From: Pantoea sp. alder81
GTDB lineage: Bacteria > Pseudomonadota > Gammaproteobacteria > Enterobacterales > Enterobacteriaceae
Direction of reading: 5' to 3'
Length of the DNA stretch: 64,000 nt
NCBI RefSeq assembly: GCF_020179835.1
Contig: NZ_JAIUDA010000001.1
Coordinates: forward strand, 496,001-560,000
Shown: in pieces, positions 51,582 to 60,930 of the stretch
Layout: each line of letters begins with the position of its first letter
How positions within the stretch are numbered: position 1 is the first letter of the stretch
Translations under genes and position numbers: made by a program
The notes under the pieces: model-generated
The model's database searches: none
Told to the model about the DNA's origin: nothing
What the model saw: the letters and a program-made list of their open reading frames with translations, nothing else

Positions 51582-52943
51582 TTACCAGCTGGCTGCGCTA
51601 CTGCCGAGTTTGACGCCCGGCGTGGCGCAGATCATCGGCGTGCCGGGCAGATACGCAGCGGCACGCAACCTTTCAGCAATCCCCCATGCATTGATCTCAA
51701 CTGTCGCCAGCGCATCGCCGTGCTGTGCCGTAATGCCATGCTGCGGCTGTTGCGGTGACGCGCCAAACTGTTGCAATAGCCTTGCGGTGCGCGCCAGCGA
51801 TAAGCGAGCCTGCCAGCCAACATGATTTTCACGACGCTGACGCATCCCTTCCAGCACGGCGGCGGCCATCATATAGCCGGTGGCGTGATCCAGCGCCTGC
51901 ACCGGCAGCGGTGTTGGTTTAGCGTTACCACTCCAGCTCATGCCCTGTTCGGCGATGCCACATCCCATCTGCACCAGGCTGTCAAAGCCACGCCGATTGC
52001 GCCACGGCCCGCTCCAGCCCCACGCATTCAGGCTCACATCCACCAATCCGGGTGCCAGTTTGCGACGAGACTCTGCATCCAGCCCCAGTTTTTCCAGCGC
52101 ATCCGCACGATAGCCATGCACCATCACATCGGCGTGTTTGATCAGATCGCGCAGTTGTTTAAGTCCCGCTTTGGATTTGAGATCGAGCCGGGCACAGCGT
52201 TTGCCGCAGGTGATCTCCTCTTCCAGCGTCGGCTCTTCCCAGCCGTAAGGATCGATACGCAGCACCTGCGCGCCGAGGCTGGCAAGAAAACGCGTGGCGA
52301 CCGGTCCGGCGATAATGCGCGTCAGGTCTAGCACGCGCACGCCGAGCAAGGGACGTGCCGTCGGCAGCTGCCAGCCAGGCGTGGGCGCATCCCCCGTGGC
52401 CTGTTGGGCGATCAGTGCTTCACTACTGACGGCCACGCCTTGAGGATGCTGTAGCCACTGCTGCTCACTGCGCATTTGCGCGGCACAACCGCCTGCCTCA
52501 ATCACGGCCTGCTCCAGCGCTTCCGCTTGCCAGTGCGCAACTCCTTTTGCTAGCGCGGCGCGGTCGGCTTGTTGCCCCAGCACCCGCTCCATCGCGGCTC
52601 GGTGATGCGGGGCGTTGGTGTGCAGACGGATCCAGCCATCGGTGGTGGCGTAATCGCCAGCAAAAGGATCCCAAAGTGCGGCAGGAGGACGATTTAACGG
52701 CGTGAGGCTATGTTGAAACCAGCGAGAGGCAAGTCTTACATTGACACTGACCGGGGCTGATTGCCTGAGCAAATCGCTCAGCGCTTGGCTCGCGAGCCCA
52801 ATGCTGGTGGCAGCCAGTTCACTGACGGCAAACGCGGAAGAAAAGGTATCGGGCTGGAGAAAGCTGAGCGCGGGAAGGGGTTCCGCGCCACGCAATCCTT
52901 GCCACAGTTGCTGCCATAGCGCGGCAGCAGATTGAGTATCCAT
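51582..52943 (-). CDS. Family III (CaiB/BaiF) CoA transferase
   Basis: A 453-residue protein. The second half has the family III pattern: LLGVRVLDLTRIIAGPVATRFLASLG, VMVHGYRADALEKLGL, SGPWRNRRGFD and the catalytic aspartate Asp352 in VQALDHATG. The first half (1-195) is an extra N-terminal domain of unclear role that partly resembles a degenerate second family III unit. It should transfer CoA between carboxylic acids; substrate unknown. It is not in the E. coli gene order here. Confidence 0.87.
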   Translation of the reverse strand: MDTQSAAALWQQLWQGLRGAEPLPALSFLQPDTFSSAFAVSELAATSIGLASQALSDLLRQSAPVSVNVRLASRWFQHSLTPLNRPPAALWDPFAGDYATTDGWIRLHTNAPHHRAAMERVLGQQADRAALAKGVAHWQAEALEQAVIEAGGCAAQMRSEQQWLQHPQGVAVSSEALIAQQATGDAPTPGWQLPTARPLLGVRVLDLTRIIAGPVATRFLASLGAQVLRIDPYGWEEPTLEEEITCGKRCARLDLKSKAGLKQLRDLIKHADVMVHGYRADALEKLGLDAESRRKLAPGLVDVSLNAWGWSGPWRNRRGFDSLVQMGCGIAEQGMSWSGNAKPTPLPVQALDHATGYMMAAAVLEGMRQRRENHVGWQARLSLARTARLLQQFGASPQQPQHGITAQHGDALATVEINAWGIAERLRAAAYLPGTPMICATPGVKLGSSAASW

Positions 52944-52990
52944 ATTGAGTCTCCGGAAAACGCGCGAGACTCAAGCATAGCAGAGAGAAT

Positions 52991-53908
52991 TTAACGGCGG
53001 CGCAGGCGAGGAAAGCGCGCGTGCATGCGCAGATTACGCAGGTTGATCACCGCAATAGCTGTACCAAGCACCACCAGAGACGCGCCGAGAATCTTAAAGC
53101 TGTTCATGCTATCGCCCAGCACAAATACGCCCATCAAAACGGCCAGCACAGGTGTGAGCAGCGAGTAAGGCATGATTAAGTTGACGTTGTACTTTTTCAG
53201 CAGCGAATACCAAAGCGTATAAGCCACGATCGATGAAGCCAGCGCGCTGTACAGAATACCAAACCAGCCGCGCCAGCCCGCGTGGCTCAGGGCATAAAAT
53301 TGCTGCGATTCGGTAAGCCAGGAAGCGGCACCGACAATCGGCACGGCGAGGAACGAGATCCAGCCGGTAAGCGTCAGTGGTTTAATCGGCGGCGATTTCT
53401 TCACAATCATGTTGCTGATGGCCCAGCCAAAGGCGCTGCACAGAAGAATGCACAATACCCACCAGGCCGGAATCGTCGGGCTGCCGGAGAGTACCGCCAC
53501 ACCGCACATAGAGACGCCGATGCCGAACAGTTGCACCAGACGCAGCTTCTCTTTCAGCACCAGCATCGCCAGCAACATGGCAATCGGCGTGCCGAGTTGT
53601 ACCACAATCGCGCCGGTACCGGCATCGGTGTAGCGCATGCCGACAAACAGCAGCGAGAAGTGCATAAAACCAAAGGTGAAGGCCAATGTGAGCAGCCACG
53701 GCAGCTGTTCGCGCGTGATGCGGCAGAACGGCACCAGCACAATCGCCACCACCACAAAACGCATCCAGGTGAGGAACAGCGGCGGAAGTTCCAGCAATCC
53801 CCACTTCACTGCCACGTTATTGAAAGCCCAGATGGAGACCACCATCAGAACCATAAAGAAATGCCGCACTGCCACAATGTCATCCTTCACATGAAAGGGG
53901 GTAATCAC
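52991..53908 (-). CDS. EamA/DMT-family transporter
   Basis: A 305-residue inner membrane protein with ten predicted helices in two EamA repeats (WAFNNVAVKWGLLELPPLFLTWMR and later GWISFLAVPIVGAASWL...YTLWYSLLKKYNV). The second repeat ends with LTPVLAVLMGVFVLGDSM, typical of drug/metabolite exporters. Substrate unknown. Starts at GTG codons 53869 or 53890 are also possible; SD signals are weak for all. Confidence 0.88.
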   Translation of the reverse strand: MITPFHVKDDIVAVRHFFMVLMVVSIWAFNNVAVKWGLLELPPLFLTWMRFVVVAIVLVPFCRITREQLPWLLTLAFTFGFMHFSLLFVGMRYTDAGTGAIVVQLGTPIAMLLAMLVLKEKLRLVQLFGIGVSMCGVAVLSGSPTIPAWWVLCILLCSAFGWAISNMIVKKSPPIKPLTLTGWISFLAVPIVGAASWLTESQQFYALSHAGWRGWFGILYSALASSIVAYTLWYSLLKKYNVNLIMPYSLLTPVLAVLMGVFVLGDSMNSFKILGASLVVLGTAIAVINLRNLRMHARFPRLRRR

Positions 53909-54065
53909 CGGCTAATCATGGCACGAAGCCGTGCATTTCTGTGACATTGTGCAAAAATATTTTTCGTTATGGCATGAGCTTATGCAGGAAAAAAATAAGA
54001 CAGGTCACTGATTTCCTGTCAAAGTGGATGTCCGAAACCTGACTCCGTTAAGGAATAAATTCGGA

Positions 54066-54785
54066 ATGACACACAGCCGCGCGTTACCCCTTGCTCTGAT
54101 TCAACTCGAAGTACCGCCACCGCAGGTTGTGGCGCAAATTGGTGAACAACCCGTCTGGTTTATTGATGCGCTGCAACTGCAGCCTGATGACTATGTCATT
54201 GTCCGTCCGCACCTTGGCGAAGAGCTGCCGGCGTTTGATCGCGTCAGCGGCGCTATTCTCAGCGGTTCATGGGCGATGGTGACCGATCACGCCGACTGGA
54301 GCGAACGCACGGCCGCATGGATTCGCGGTGCACTGGAAGCGGATCTGCCGCTGCTGGGTGTCTGTTACGGTCATCAGCTGATGGCGTATGCGCTGGGCGG
54401 CAAAGTGGGGGATAACCCGAACGGCTGGGAGCGTGGCTTGAAAAACCTGACCCACACCGCCAGTGATGATCCCTGGTTAGCGACATTGCCTGGTGAGTTC
54501 CAGGCGTGGTTGTCACATCGTCAGTCAGTGATCACACCGCCGTCGCAGGCTAAAGTATTGGCGCATTCCGAGCTGGATGGCTGCCAGATTTTACGTTATT
54601 CCCCGCAGGCGCTGTCAGTGCAGTTCCATCCTGAGTTTACCCGCGAAATCATGACCACCTGCTTACCGGCGGGCGTGAGTGATGATGGCGCGCAGGTCGT
54701 CGGTGAGGATTGGTCACGAGAGTTGCTACAAAGATTCTGGCAGCAAACGCGGCCGCAGCCGCGCGTGCAGGCTCAGGGCGCGTAA
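54066..54785 (+). CDS. Class I glutamine amidotransferase-like protein
   Basis: A 239-residue protein with the class I GATase triad: nucleophile Cys in LLGVCYGHQLMAYALGG, His and Glu in LSVQFHPEFT. Before it GAILSGSWAMV forms the oxyanion strand. It resembles stand-alone gamma-glutamyl hydrolase/GMP-synthase-like amidotransferases; the partner synthase is not nearby. The ATG at 54066 is chosen because the frame from 54024 has an unlikely N-terminus. Its 3' end overlaps the convergent methyltransferase by 13 bases. Confidence 0.85.
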   Translation: MTHSRALPLALIQLEVPPPQVVAQIGEQPVWFIDALQLQPDDYVIVRPHLGEELPAFDRVSGAILSGSWAMVTDHADWSERTAAWIRGALEADLPLLGVCYGHQLMAYALGGKVGDNPNGWERGLKNLTHTASDDPWLATLPGEFQAWLSHRQSVITPPSQAKVLAHSELDGCQILRYSPQALSVQFHPEFTREIMTTCLPAGVSDDGAQVVGEDWSRELLQRFWQQTRPQPRVQAQGA

Positions 54786-55336
54786 TGTCGGGTGCAGCGA
54801 TATACCCAGGCGGGCGGCATATTTTTCAACACCCGCTGGCGCTGCCAGGTGAAGTAACGTGACAGAGTAGGTTGGGTCAATGAGGTGTATTGGAACTGAA
54901 TAAATACACCGCGTGGGCCCAATACATCGTGCACGGCGCTAAGAATCGCTTCACGCGTTTCCGGCGGCAGCGATAGCAGCGGCAGGCCAGAAAAAATTAC
55001 ATCGTATTCACCAGACAAGTACTCGGCCGAGCAGGCTCGCACCTGCATGCGCGGATCGGTCCATTCGCGCAGGTTTGCCACCAGATCAGGGCTGATTTCA
55101 AACACATCCAGCTGGGCTTGCGGCGACATTCTGTCCAGAATATGGCGAGTTAATACACCGTCCCCGGCACCGAGTTCGGCAATACGCAGGCTGTGATCCC
55201 AGTTGGCTGCATCGCACATGGTGCGGCACAGCGCAGCAGAGGAGGGCGTGATGCTGCCCATCTTGCGCGGGTTTCGAATAAATTGCTGAACGAAGTTCGC
55301 TTTGGCGCGCATTAACGTCAGGGCTGAAGCCAACAT
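54773..55336 (-). CDS. PmtA-like class I SAM methyltransferase
   Basis: A 187-residue methyltransferase. FIRNPRKMGSITPSSAALCRTM is the typical opening of PmtA-type phospholipid methyltransferases, followed by the SAM motif RIAELGAGDGVLTRHIL and FEISPDL. The family methylates phosphatidylethanolamine, but a different substrate is possible. The start MLASALTLMRAK at 55336 has an ideal GGAG before it; in-frame ATGs at 55366 and 55381 and an open frame to 55495 exist. Confidence 0.82.
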   Translation of the reverse strand: MLASALTLMRAKANFVQQFIRNPRKMGSITPSSAALCRTMCDAANWDHSLRIAELGAGDGVLTRHILDRMSPQAQLDVFEISPDLVANLREWTDPRMQVRACSAEYLSGEYDVIFSGLPLLSLPPETREAILSAVHDVLGPRGVFIQFQYTSLTQPTLSRYFTWQRQRVLKNMPPAWVYRCTRHYAP

Positions 55337-55731
55337 CTCTTTCTCCTGATGAGTATCCTGTTTCATATTGACCAAATTCATTGCGTTTGTTTCGCTTTTC
55401 GCTGCATCTGCGCCAAAACTCGGAATTATCCGCAACGAAGCGGGGGAGAAAACGGCGGCATGTGGACCTGATAACGCGTCTGTGAAGTGGCGCAATAGAC
55501 CCCGTAATCCTAAAGCGGAAGTGCGGCGGGCAAGTGCCTAACGTTTAATCAATGCTGAGACTGGCGTGAGAGATCATCACGCATAAATCTCAAACCCTCA
55601 TTCCCGGAATTTTCCTTCGGTGCGGTCACAGTTTCCCGCTCTGCGATCTGACAGGCTGACATTGATCGATCAATGTTAATAACAGGTTTCATAGTTGTTA
55701 TTCGCCACTCTGTCCCGCAAGGAGAAACACC
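55337..55731. other. Intergenic region with palindrome and inverted repeat
   Basis: This 395-base region separates the leftward methyltransferase from the aldehyde dehydrogenase gene. Besides the palindrome at 55660-55675, AATAAC and GTTATT (55678-55683 and 55697-55702) form a second inverted repeat over the likely promoter. No gene was recognised. Confidence 0.6.
55660..55675. promoter_or_regulatory. 16-bp perfect palindrome before aldehyde dehydrogenase gene
   Basis: CATTGATCGATCAATG is self-complementary over 16 bases and lies 57 bases before the aldB-like start, in a good position for an operator. It is not an FNR site because the arms are separated by two, not four, bases. The regulator is unknown. 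Confidence 0.55.
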
Positions 55732-57252
55732 ATGCGTTACGCTGCTCCGGGAGAACAAGGTTCTCTCATCACTCTGCAATCGCGTTATGGCAACTTTATC
55801 AACGGCGAATTCGTTGCGCCGGTGAACGGTAATTACTTCGTCAACACCACCCCAATCAACGGTTCCACCATCGGCGAGTTCCCGCGTTCGGATAAGGCCG
55901 ATGTCGATAATGCGGTAGCGGCAGCACAGGCTGCTGCGGATGCATGGGGCAAAACCTCCCCGCAGGCGCGTTCACTGGTGCTGCTGAAAATCGCCGATCG
56001 CCTGGAAGAGAAACTGGAATATATCGCGGTCAACGAAACCTGGGATAACGGCAAGCCGGTGCGTGAAACTCTGGCCGCTGACCTGCCACTGGCGGTGGAT
56101 CACTTCCGCTACTTCGCGGGCTGTGTGCGCGCACAGGAAGGCACCGCAGCGGAAATCGATGAGTTCACCGCTGCTTATCACTTCCACGAACCGCTGGGCG
56201 TGGTCGGGCAAATCATCCCGTGGAACTTCCCGTTGCTGATGGCGGCGTGGAAACTGGCGCCGGCGCTCGGAGCGGGTAATTGCGTGGTGTTAAAACCGGC
56301 TGAGCAGACGCCGTTGTCGATCACCCTGTTTATGGAAGTGATCAAAGATCTGGTGCCACCGGGTGTCATCAACGTGGTGCACGGTTACGGTAAAGAAGCC
56401 GGTGAAGCGCTGGCGTCACATCCGGGCATCGCCAAAATCGCCTTTACCGGCTCCACCGCCACCGGTGGGCACATTCTTGAACTGGCGGCGAAAAGCCTGA
56501 TCCCGTCCACCGTTGAGCTGGGCGGTAAATCGCCGAACATCTTCTTTGAAGACATCATGGATGCGGAAGAGAGCTTTATCGAAAAAGCAGCAGAAGGCGT
56601 AGTGCTTGGCTTCCTCAATCAGGGTGAAGTCTGTACCTGTCCGTCACGCGCATTGGTGCAGGAGTCGATCTTTGAGCCGTTTATGGCGGCCGTCATGAAA
56701 CGCATCAAAACCATCAAACGCGGCGATCCACTGGACACCGAAACCATGATTGGCGCGCAGGCGTCACAGCAGCAGTTCGATAAAATCCTCTCTTATCTGG
56801 AAATCGCGCAGAAAGAGGGCGCACAGGTGCTGCATGGCGGCGGTGTAGAGAAAATTGGTGAAGCGTTTGATAGCGGCTACTACATCCAGCCAACGCTGTT
56901 GAAAGGTGACAACAGTATGCGCGTGTTCCAGGAGGAGATCTTTGGGCCGGTAGTCGGTGTATTGACCTTCAAAGATGAAGCGGAAGCCCTCGCCATCGCC
57001 AATGACTCGATTTATGGGCTGGGTGCTGGCGTCTGGACTCGTGACATCAACCGCGCCTATCGCATGGGCCGTGCAATCAAAGCCGGTCGCGTTTGGACCA
57101 ACTGCTATCACCTCTATCCCGCACATGCGGCGTTTGGTGGCTATAAAAAATCCGGCATCGGTCGTGAAACCCACAAAATGATGCTCGATCACTACCAGCA
57201 AACCAAAAACCTGCTGGTAAGCTACAGCACGCAACCGCTCGGTTTCTTCTAA
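55732..57252 (+). CDS. aldB: AldB/ExaC-type aldehyde dehydrogenase
   Basis: A 506-residue NAD(P)-dependent dehydrogenase oxidising aldehydes such as acetaldehyde. It closely matches E. coli AldB ([59 protein letters not shown]) with general base Glu262 in VELGGKSPN and catalytic Cys301 in [19 protein letters not shown] precedes the ATG. The substrate is inferred from the family. A strong terminator follows. Confidence 0.9.
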   Translation: MRYAAPGEQGSLITLQSRYGNFINGEFVAPVNGNYFVNTTPINGSTIGEFPRSDKADVDNAVAAAQAAADAWGKTSPQARSLVLLKIADRLEEKLEYIAVNETWDNGKPVRETLAADLPLAVDHFRYFAGCVRAQEGTAAEIDEFTAAYHFHEPLGVVGQIIPWNFPLLMAAWKLAPALGAGNCVVLKPAEQTPLSITLFMEVIKDLVPPGVINVVHGYGKEAGEALASHPGIAKIAFTGSTATGGHILELAAKSLIPSTVELGGKSPNIFFEDIMDAEESFIEKAAEGVVLGFLNQGEVCTCPSRALVQESIFEPFMAAVMKRIKTIKRGDPLDTETMIGAQASQQQFDKILSYLEIAQKEGAQVLHGGGVEKIGEAFDSGYYIQPTLLKGDNSMRVFQEEIFGPVVGVLTFKDEAEALAIANDSIYGLGAGVWTRDINRAYRMGRAIKAGRVWTNCYHLYPAHAAFGGYKKSGIGRETHKMMLDHYQQTKNLLVSYSTQPLGFF

Positions 57253-57263
57253 ACTCAGCGCTC

Positions 57264-57292
57264 AGGCAGCGGATCACACCGCTGCCTTTTTT
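57264..57292 (+). terminator. Terminator of aldB-like gene
   Basis: AGGCAGCGG-ATCACA-CCGCTGCCT followed by six T, 12 bases after the stop. Confidence 0.93.
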
Positions 57293-57381
57293 CCGCCATG
57301 CCTCATTCGGACTAATCCTGCCGGGTTTCACATCTACGCTATAAGGGCTGCTCACGACTCCCTTATTCAGGATGGTAAACC

Positions 57382-58725
57382 ATGCGTATTCCGGCAACGC
57401 TGTCTGTCTGCCTGCTTTCCCTCTCTTTCGGTGCTTCGGCGATTCCGAGTGCCATTCCAACCGGCGTCACCTATTACGATCCCGCGCGTGCCTGGAACGG
57501 GTATGTGGTGATCCCCGGCAGCGATAACCAAACGCACTTAATTGATATGACCGGGCAGGAAGTGCATCGCTGGGCCTATGAAGGATTCCCGAGCTGGCCG
57601 ATTCCCACCGATCGAGTGAATGGCCAGCGTGGCCATCTGTTGGTACAGCTGGAGCATCAGAAAGATCTCGATAAAGAAGCCAGTCCCGGCAATGGCATGG
57701 TGAACGCCAGCGTGGCGGAGGTGGACTGGAACGGTGCGGTGCAGTGGCAATATGGCAGTCAGTAGCAGCCGGTGCATCAGCACCATGAAATCCAGCGTCT
57801 GGCGGATGGCAACACGCTGGTACTGGGCGCAGCACTACGCCAGCTGCCCGGCTACAACTATCGCATTATCGATAACACGCTGGAGGAAGTGTCGCCGCAG
57901 GGAGAGAAGCTGTGGAGCTGGTCAGTGGCCGATCACCTCAACGAGCTGGGCTTTTCTGACGCACAGCTGGCGATGATCCGTGATAGTCAGGATGCTGACT
58001 TTTTGCATATGAACACGGCAGCTCCGCTGGGCCCGAACCCGTGGTTTGATAAGGGCGATCAGCGTTTTGCCCGGGACAACATCCTGTTTAACTCACGCAA
58101 CGGTAACGTGGCCGTGATCGTCGATCGGCAGACCGGGAAAGTAGTGTGGCGCATTGGGCCAGATTATCCAGCACTCAAGCTGGATACGCCGCTGCCGCGT
58201 CCATTGGATCAGCTGATTGGCGAACATGATGTGCACATGGTCGGACCGGGCTTGCCGGGTGCTGGCAATATTCTGATTTTTGACAATCAGGGCAATGCCG
58301 GTTTCCCACCATCACGTCAGGGATTCTTCTCTGCCTCACGCGTCATTGAAGTGAATCCGCAAACCAAACAGATCGTCTGGGAGTACACCGACGAGAAATC
58401 GGGACAGGCAATTTCTACTTTCTACAGTGCCTATATCAGCAACGCGCAACGCCTGCCGAATGGCAACACCTTGATCAACGAAGGGCAGAGCGGACGGCTG
58501 TTTCAGGTGACGCCGCAGGGCGCGATTGTCTGGGAGTACGTCAGCCCGTATTACGGCAAAGCGATGCCGCGTGACCACTACATAGGTAATACGGTGTATC
58601 GCGCTTACATGGTGGATTATCGCTGGGCACCAGAAAATACCCCGCACAGTGAAAAAGCGGTGACAGCCGATTGCATCCGTTATCCGGCGTTACCGGGTTG
58701 CCCGGCGCTGACAGCATCGCAGTAA
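57382..58725 (+). pseudogene. Arylsulfotransferase (ASST) family gene with internal TAG stop
   Basis: The frame encodes about 447 codons: signal peptide MRIPATLSVCLLSLSFGASA, then an ASST-type beta-propeller (VTYYDPARAWNGYVVIPG, AEVDWNGAVQWQYGSQ). Codon 128 (57763-57765) is TAG; the same frame continues without shift as QPVHQHHEIQRLADGNTLVLGA, DFLHMNTAAPLGP, GEHDVHMVGPGLPG, ending 58725. The codons around it read CAG-TAG-CAG, so one C-to-T change would create the stop. ASST enzymes transfer sulfate between phenols in the periplasm. Both fragments alone lack an essential part, so loss of function is likely unless TAG is read through. GTG at 57772 could start a truncated, signal-less product. 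Confidence 0.85.
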
Positions 58726-58877
58726 GAAATGTGCGTTACTTCTTTAATCTGACTGTCATTTAGCCATGCCAGAGTGCCTGCATCACGAAAGCAGAATATT
58801 CCGCTACATTTGAGCCGGGTCTTGTCGATATAAGAGTGTAGGGAAAGTAAAGTCGCGCACCATTTTAAGGAAAAAAC

Positions 58878-59042
58878 ATGAACACATTGCACAAGTTTCA
58901 GGAACAGCACGACGACGTGCTGGATGCCGATGATCAGCACATCATCACGGTGAATCTGCCAGGCCGTCAGGCGATTTACGTGATTGGTCAAAACGATGAT
59001 GATGCCGATATGCTGTTAGACGTACAACTCGGTGCGATGTAA
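58878..59042 (+). CDS. 54-residue acidic small protein, unknown
   Basis: A short frame with AAGGA eight bases before the ATG codes MNTLHKFQEQHDDVLDADDQ followed by HIITVNLPGRQAIYVIGQND and a DDADMLLDVQ tail; it is rich in Asp (13 of 54) with a plausible two-strand core. It is followed by a terminator shared with the convergent fumarase gene. I do not recognise the family; coding is supported by the ribosome site, codon pattern and terminator. Confidence 0.55.
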   Translation: MNTLHKFQEQHDDVLDADDQHIITVNLPGRQAIYVIGQNDDDADMLLDVQLGAM

Positions 59043-59068
59043 GCATCGCGCAGTGCTCAACCCATAAA

Positions 59069-59100
59069 AAAATCCGCAGCCCTTTAGCCGCGGATTTTTT
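59069..59100. terminator. Bidirectional terminator, small protein and fumA
   Basis: AAATCCGC...GCGGATTT flanked by A and T runs on both sides, between the stop at 59042 and the leftward fumarase stop at 59123. Confidence 0.85.
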
Positions 59101-59122
59101 AGTTTTATCACTGCTTAAACGC

Positions 59123-60766
59123 TTACTTCACGCAGGCAGAGCACTGATTGTGGATCTGCTGGAAGAAGTCATTCCCTTTGTCATCCACCAGGATAAACGC
59201 CGGGAAGTTTTCCACTTCAATCTTCCAGATCGCTTCCATTCCCAGTTCCGCGTACTCCACGCACTCCAGGCTCTTAATACTTTGCTGCGCCAGCACCGCT
59301 GCAGGGCCGCCAATGCTGCCGAGGTAGAAGCCGCCGTGTTTGTGGCAGGCGTCGGTGACTTGCTTGCTACGGTTACCTTTCGCCAGCATCACCATGCTGC
59401 CGCCGTTTTCCTGCAGCAGGTCAACGTAGGAGTCCATACGACCCGCCGTAGTTGGGCCGAGTGAACCGGACGCGTAACCTTCCGGCGTTTTGGCCGGACC
59501 GGCGTAATACACCGGATGATCTTTGATGTACTGCGGCAGGCCTTCACCGTTATCAATACGCTCTTTCAACTTGGCGTGGGCAATATCACGCGCCACGATG
59601 ATGGTGCCGTTCAGCGACAGGCGGGTCGACACAGGATAGGCCGACAGCAGCGCCAGAATTTCACTCATTGGCTGGTTAAGATCGACATTCACCACTTCGC
59701 CTTCGCCCTGCTGGCGCAGTTCTTCCGGGATATAGCGGCCTGGATTGTCTTCCATCTTCTCAATCCAGATCCCTTCACGGTTGATCTTGGCTTTGATATT
59801 ACGGTCCGCCGAGCACGACACACCCATGCCGACTGGGCAAGACGCGCCATGACGCGGCAGACGCACCACGCGAATATCGTGAGCGAAATATTTACCGCCG
59901 AACTGTGCGCCGAGGCCCAGCTCTTGTGAGGCTTTCAGCAGCTCCTGCTCCAGCGCCACGTCGCGGAATGCCTGGCCGTGTTCGTTACCTTCGGTGGGCA
60001 GCGAATCATAGTAATGCGTTGAGGCCAGCTTCACGGTTTTCAGCGTGCTTTCCGCTGAGGTGCCGCCAATCACAAACGCGATATGGTACGGCGGGCAGGC
60101 GGCGGTGCCGAGCGACATCATTTTATCGACCAGGTAATTCTTCAGCTTGGCCGGGGTGATCAGCGCTTTGGTTTCCTGATACAGGTAAGTCTTGTTGGCG
60201 GAACCGCCACCTTTAGCGATGCACAGGAATTTGTACTCGTCACCATCCACGCTATAGAGATCGATCTGCGCCGGCAGGTTGGTGCCAGTGTTGACCTCTT
60301 TGTACATATCCAGCGCGGCGTTCTGTGAGTAACGCAGGTTGTCTTCAATAAAGGTGTTGTAGACACCTTGCGACAGTGCCGCTTCATCGCCACCGCCGGT
60401 CCAGACGCGCTGGCCTTTCTTGCCCATGATGATGGCCGTGCCGGTGTCCTGGCAGGTCGGCAGCACGCCTTTCGCGGCGATTTCCGAGTTACGCAGGAAC
60501 TGCAGGGCTACGTACTTGTCGTTTTTACTGGCTTCGTCATCCGCCAGAATCGCGGCAACCTGTGCCTGATGCGAGGCGCGCAGCATAAAGGAGGCGTCAT
60601 GGAACGCCTGTTTAGCCAGCAGCGTCAGCGCTTTCGGATCAACTTTTAGGACCTCTTCGCCATCGAAGTTCGCTACTGAAACGTAATCGCTGCTCAGCAG
60701 ATAGTATTCGGTATCATCTTTGGCGAGAGGAAAGGGATTCTGATAATAGAAGGGTTTGTTCGACAT
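59123..60766 (-). CDS. fumA: Class I [4Fe-4S] fumarate hydratase
   Basis: A 547-residue iron-sulfur fumarase interconverting malate and fumarate. It matches E. coli FumA/FumB over its whole length, with cluster Cys105 (LPTCQDTG) and the Cys in GTAACPPYH and VSCSADRN. Which of FumA or FumB it represents cannot be settled by sequence alone; the neighbouring DASS carrier and FNR boxes favour a FumB-like anaerobic role. It is 164 bases downstream of the DASS gene on the same strand. Confidence 0.94.
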   Translation of the reverse strand: MSNKPFYYQNPFPLAKDDTEYYLLSSDYVSVANFDGEEVLKVDPKALTLLAKQAFHDASFMLRASHQAQVAAILADDEASKNDKYVALQFLRNSEIAAKGVLPTCQDTGTAIIMGKKGQRVWTGGGDEAALSQGVYNTFIEDNLRYSQNAALDMYKEVNTGTNLPAQIDLYSVDGDEYKFLCIAKGGGSANKTYLYQETKALITPAKLKNYLVDKMMSLGTAACPPYHIAFVIGGTSAESTLKTVKLASTHYYDSLPTEGNEHGQAFRDVALEQELLKASQELGLGAQFGGKYFAHDIRVVRLPRHGASCPVGMGVSCSADRNIKAKINREGIWIEKMEDNPGRYIPEELRQQGEGEVVNVDLNQPMSEILALLSAYPVSTRLSLNGTIIVARDIAHAKLKERIDNGEGLPQYIKDHPVYYAGPAKTPEGYASGSLGPTTAGRMDSYVDLLQENGGSMVMLAKGNRSKQVTDACHKHGGFYLGSIGGPAAVLAQQSIKSLECVEYAELGMEAIWKIEVENFPAFILVDDKGNDFFQQIHNQCSACVK

Positions 60767-60930
60767 GTTGGCTCACTTAGCTTCGTGTCATCTGTCAGGG
60801 TGGCAGGTGACAAATTATGCGATCTGTTTTTTGATTTTCTCTCGCCAGCCCTCCACAGGGGCTGACTGGCGAGCATCATAACACTTTCACGGTACTGCGC
60901 GGCTCCGTTTTTAACATCGAAGCAACATCA

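Noticed and set aside
55660..55675. TTGATCGATCAA considered as an FNR site
   Set aside because: FNR and CRP-like sites need a four- or six-base spacer; here the arms are two bases apart.
57763..57765. TAG as pyrrolysine or other recoding
   Set aside because: No recoding machinery or signals are seen and enterics do not use pyrrolysine; nonsense mutation is simpler.
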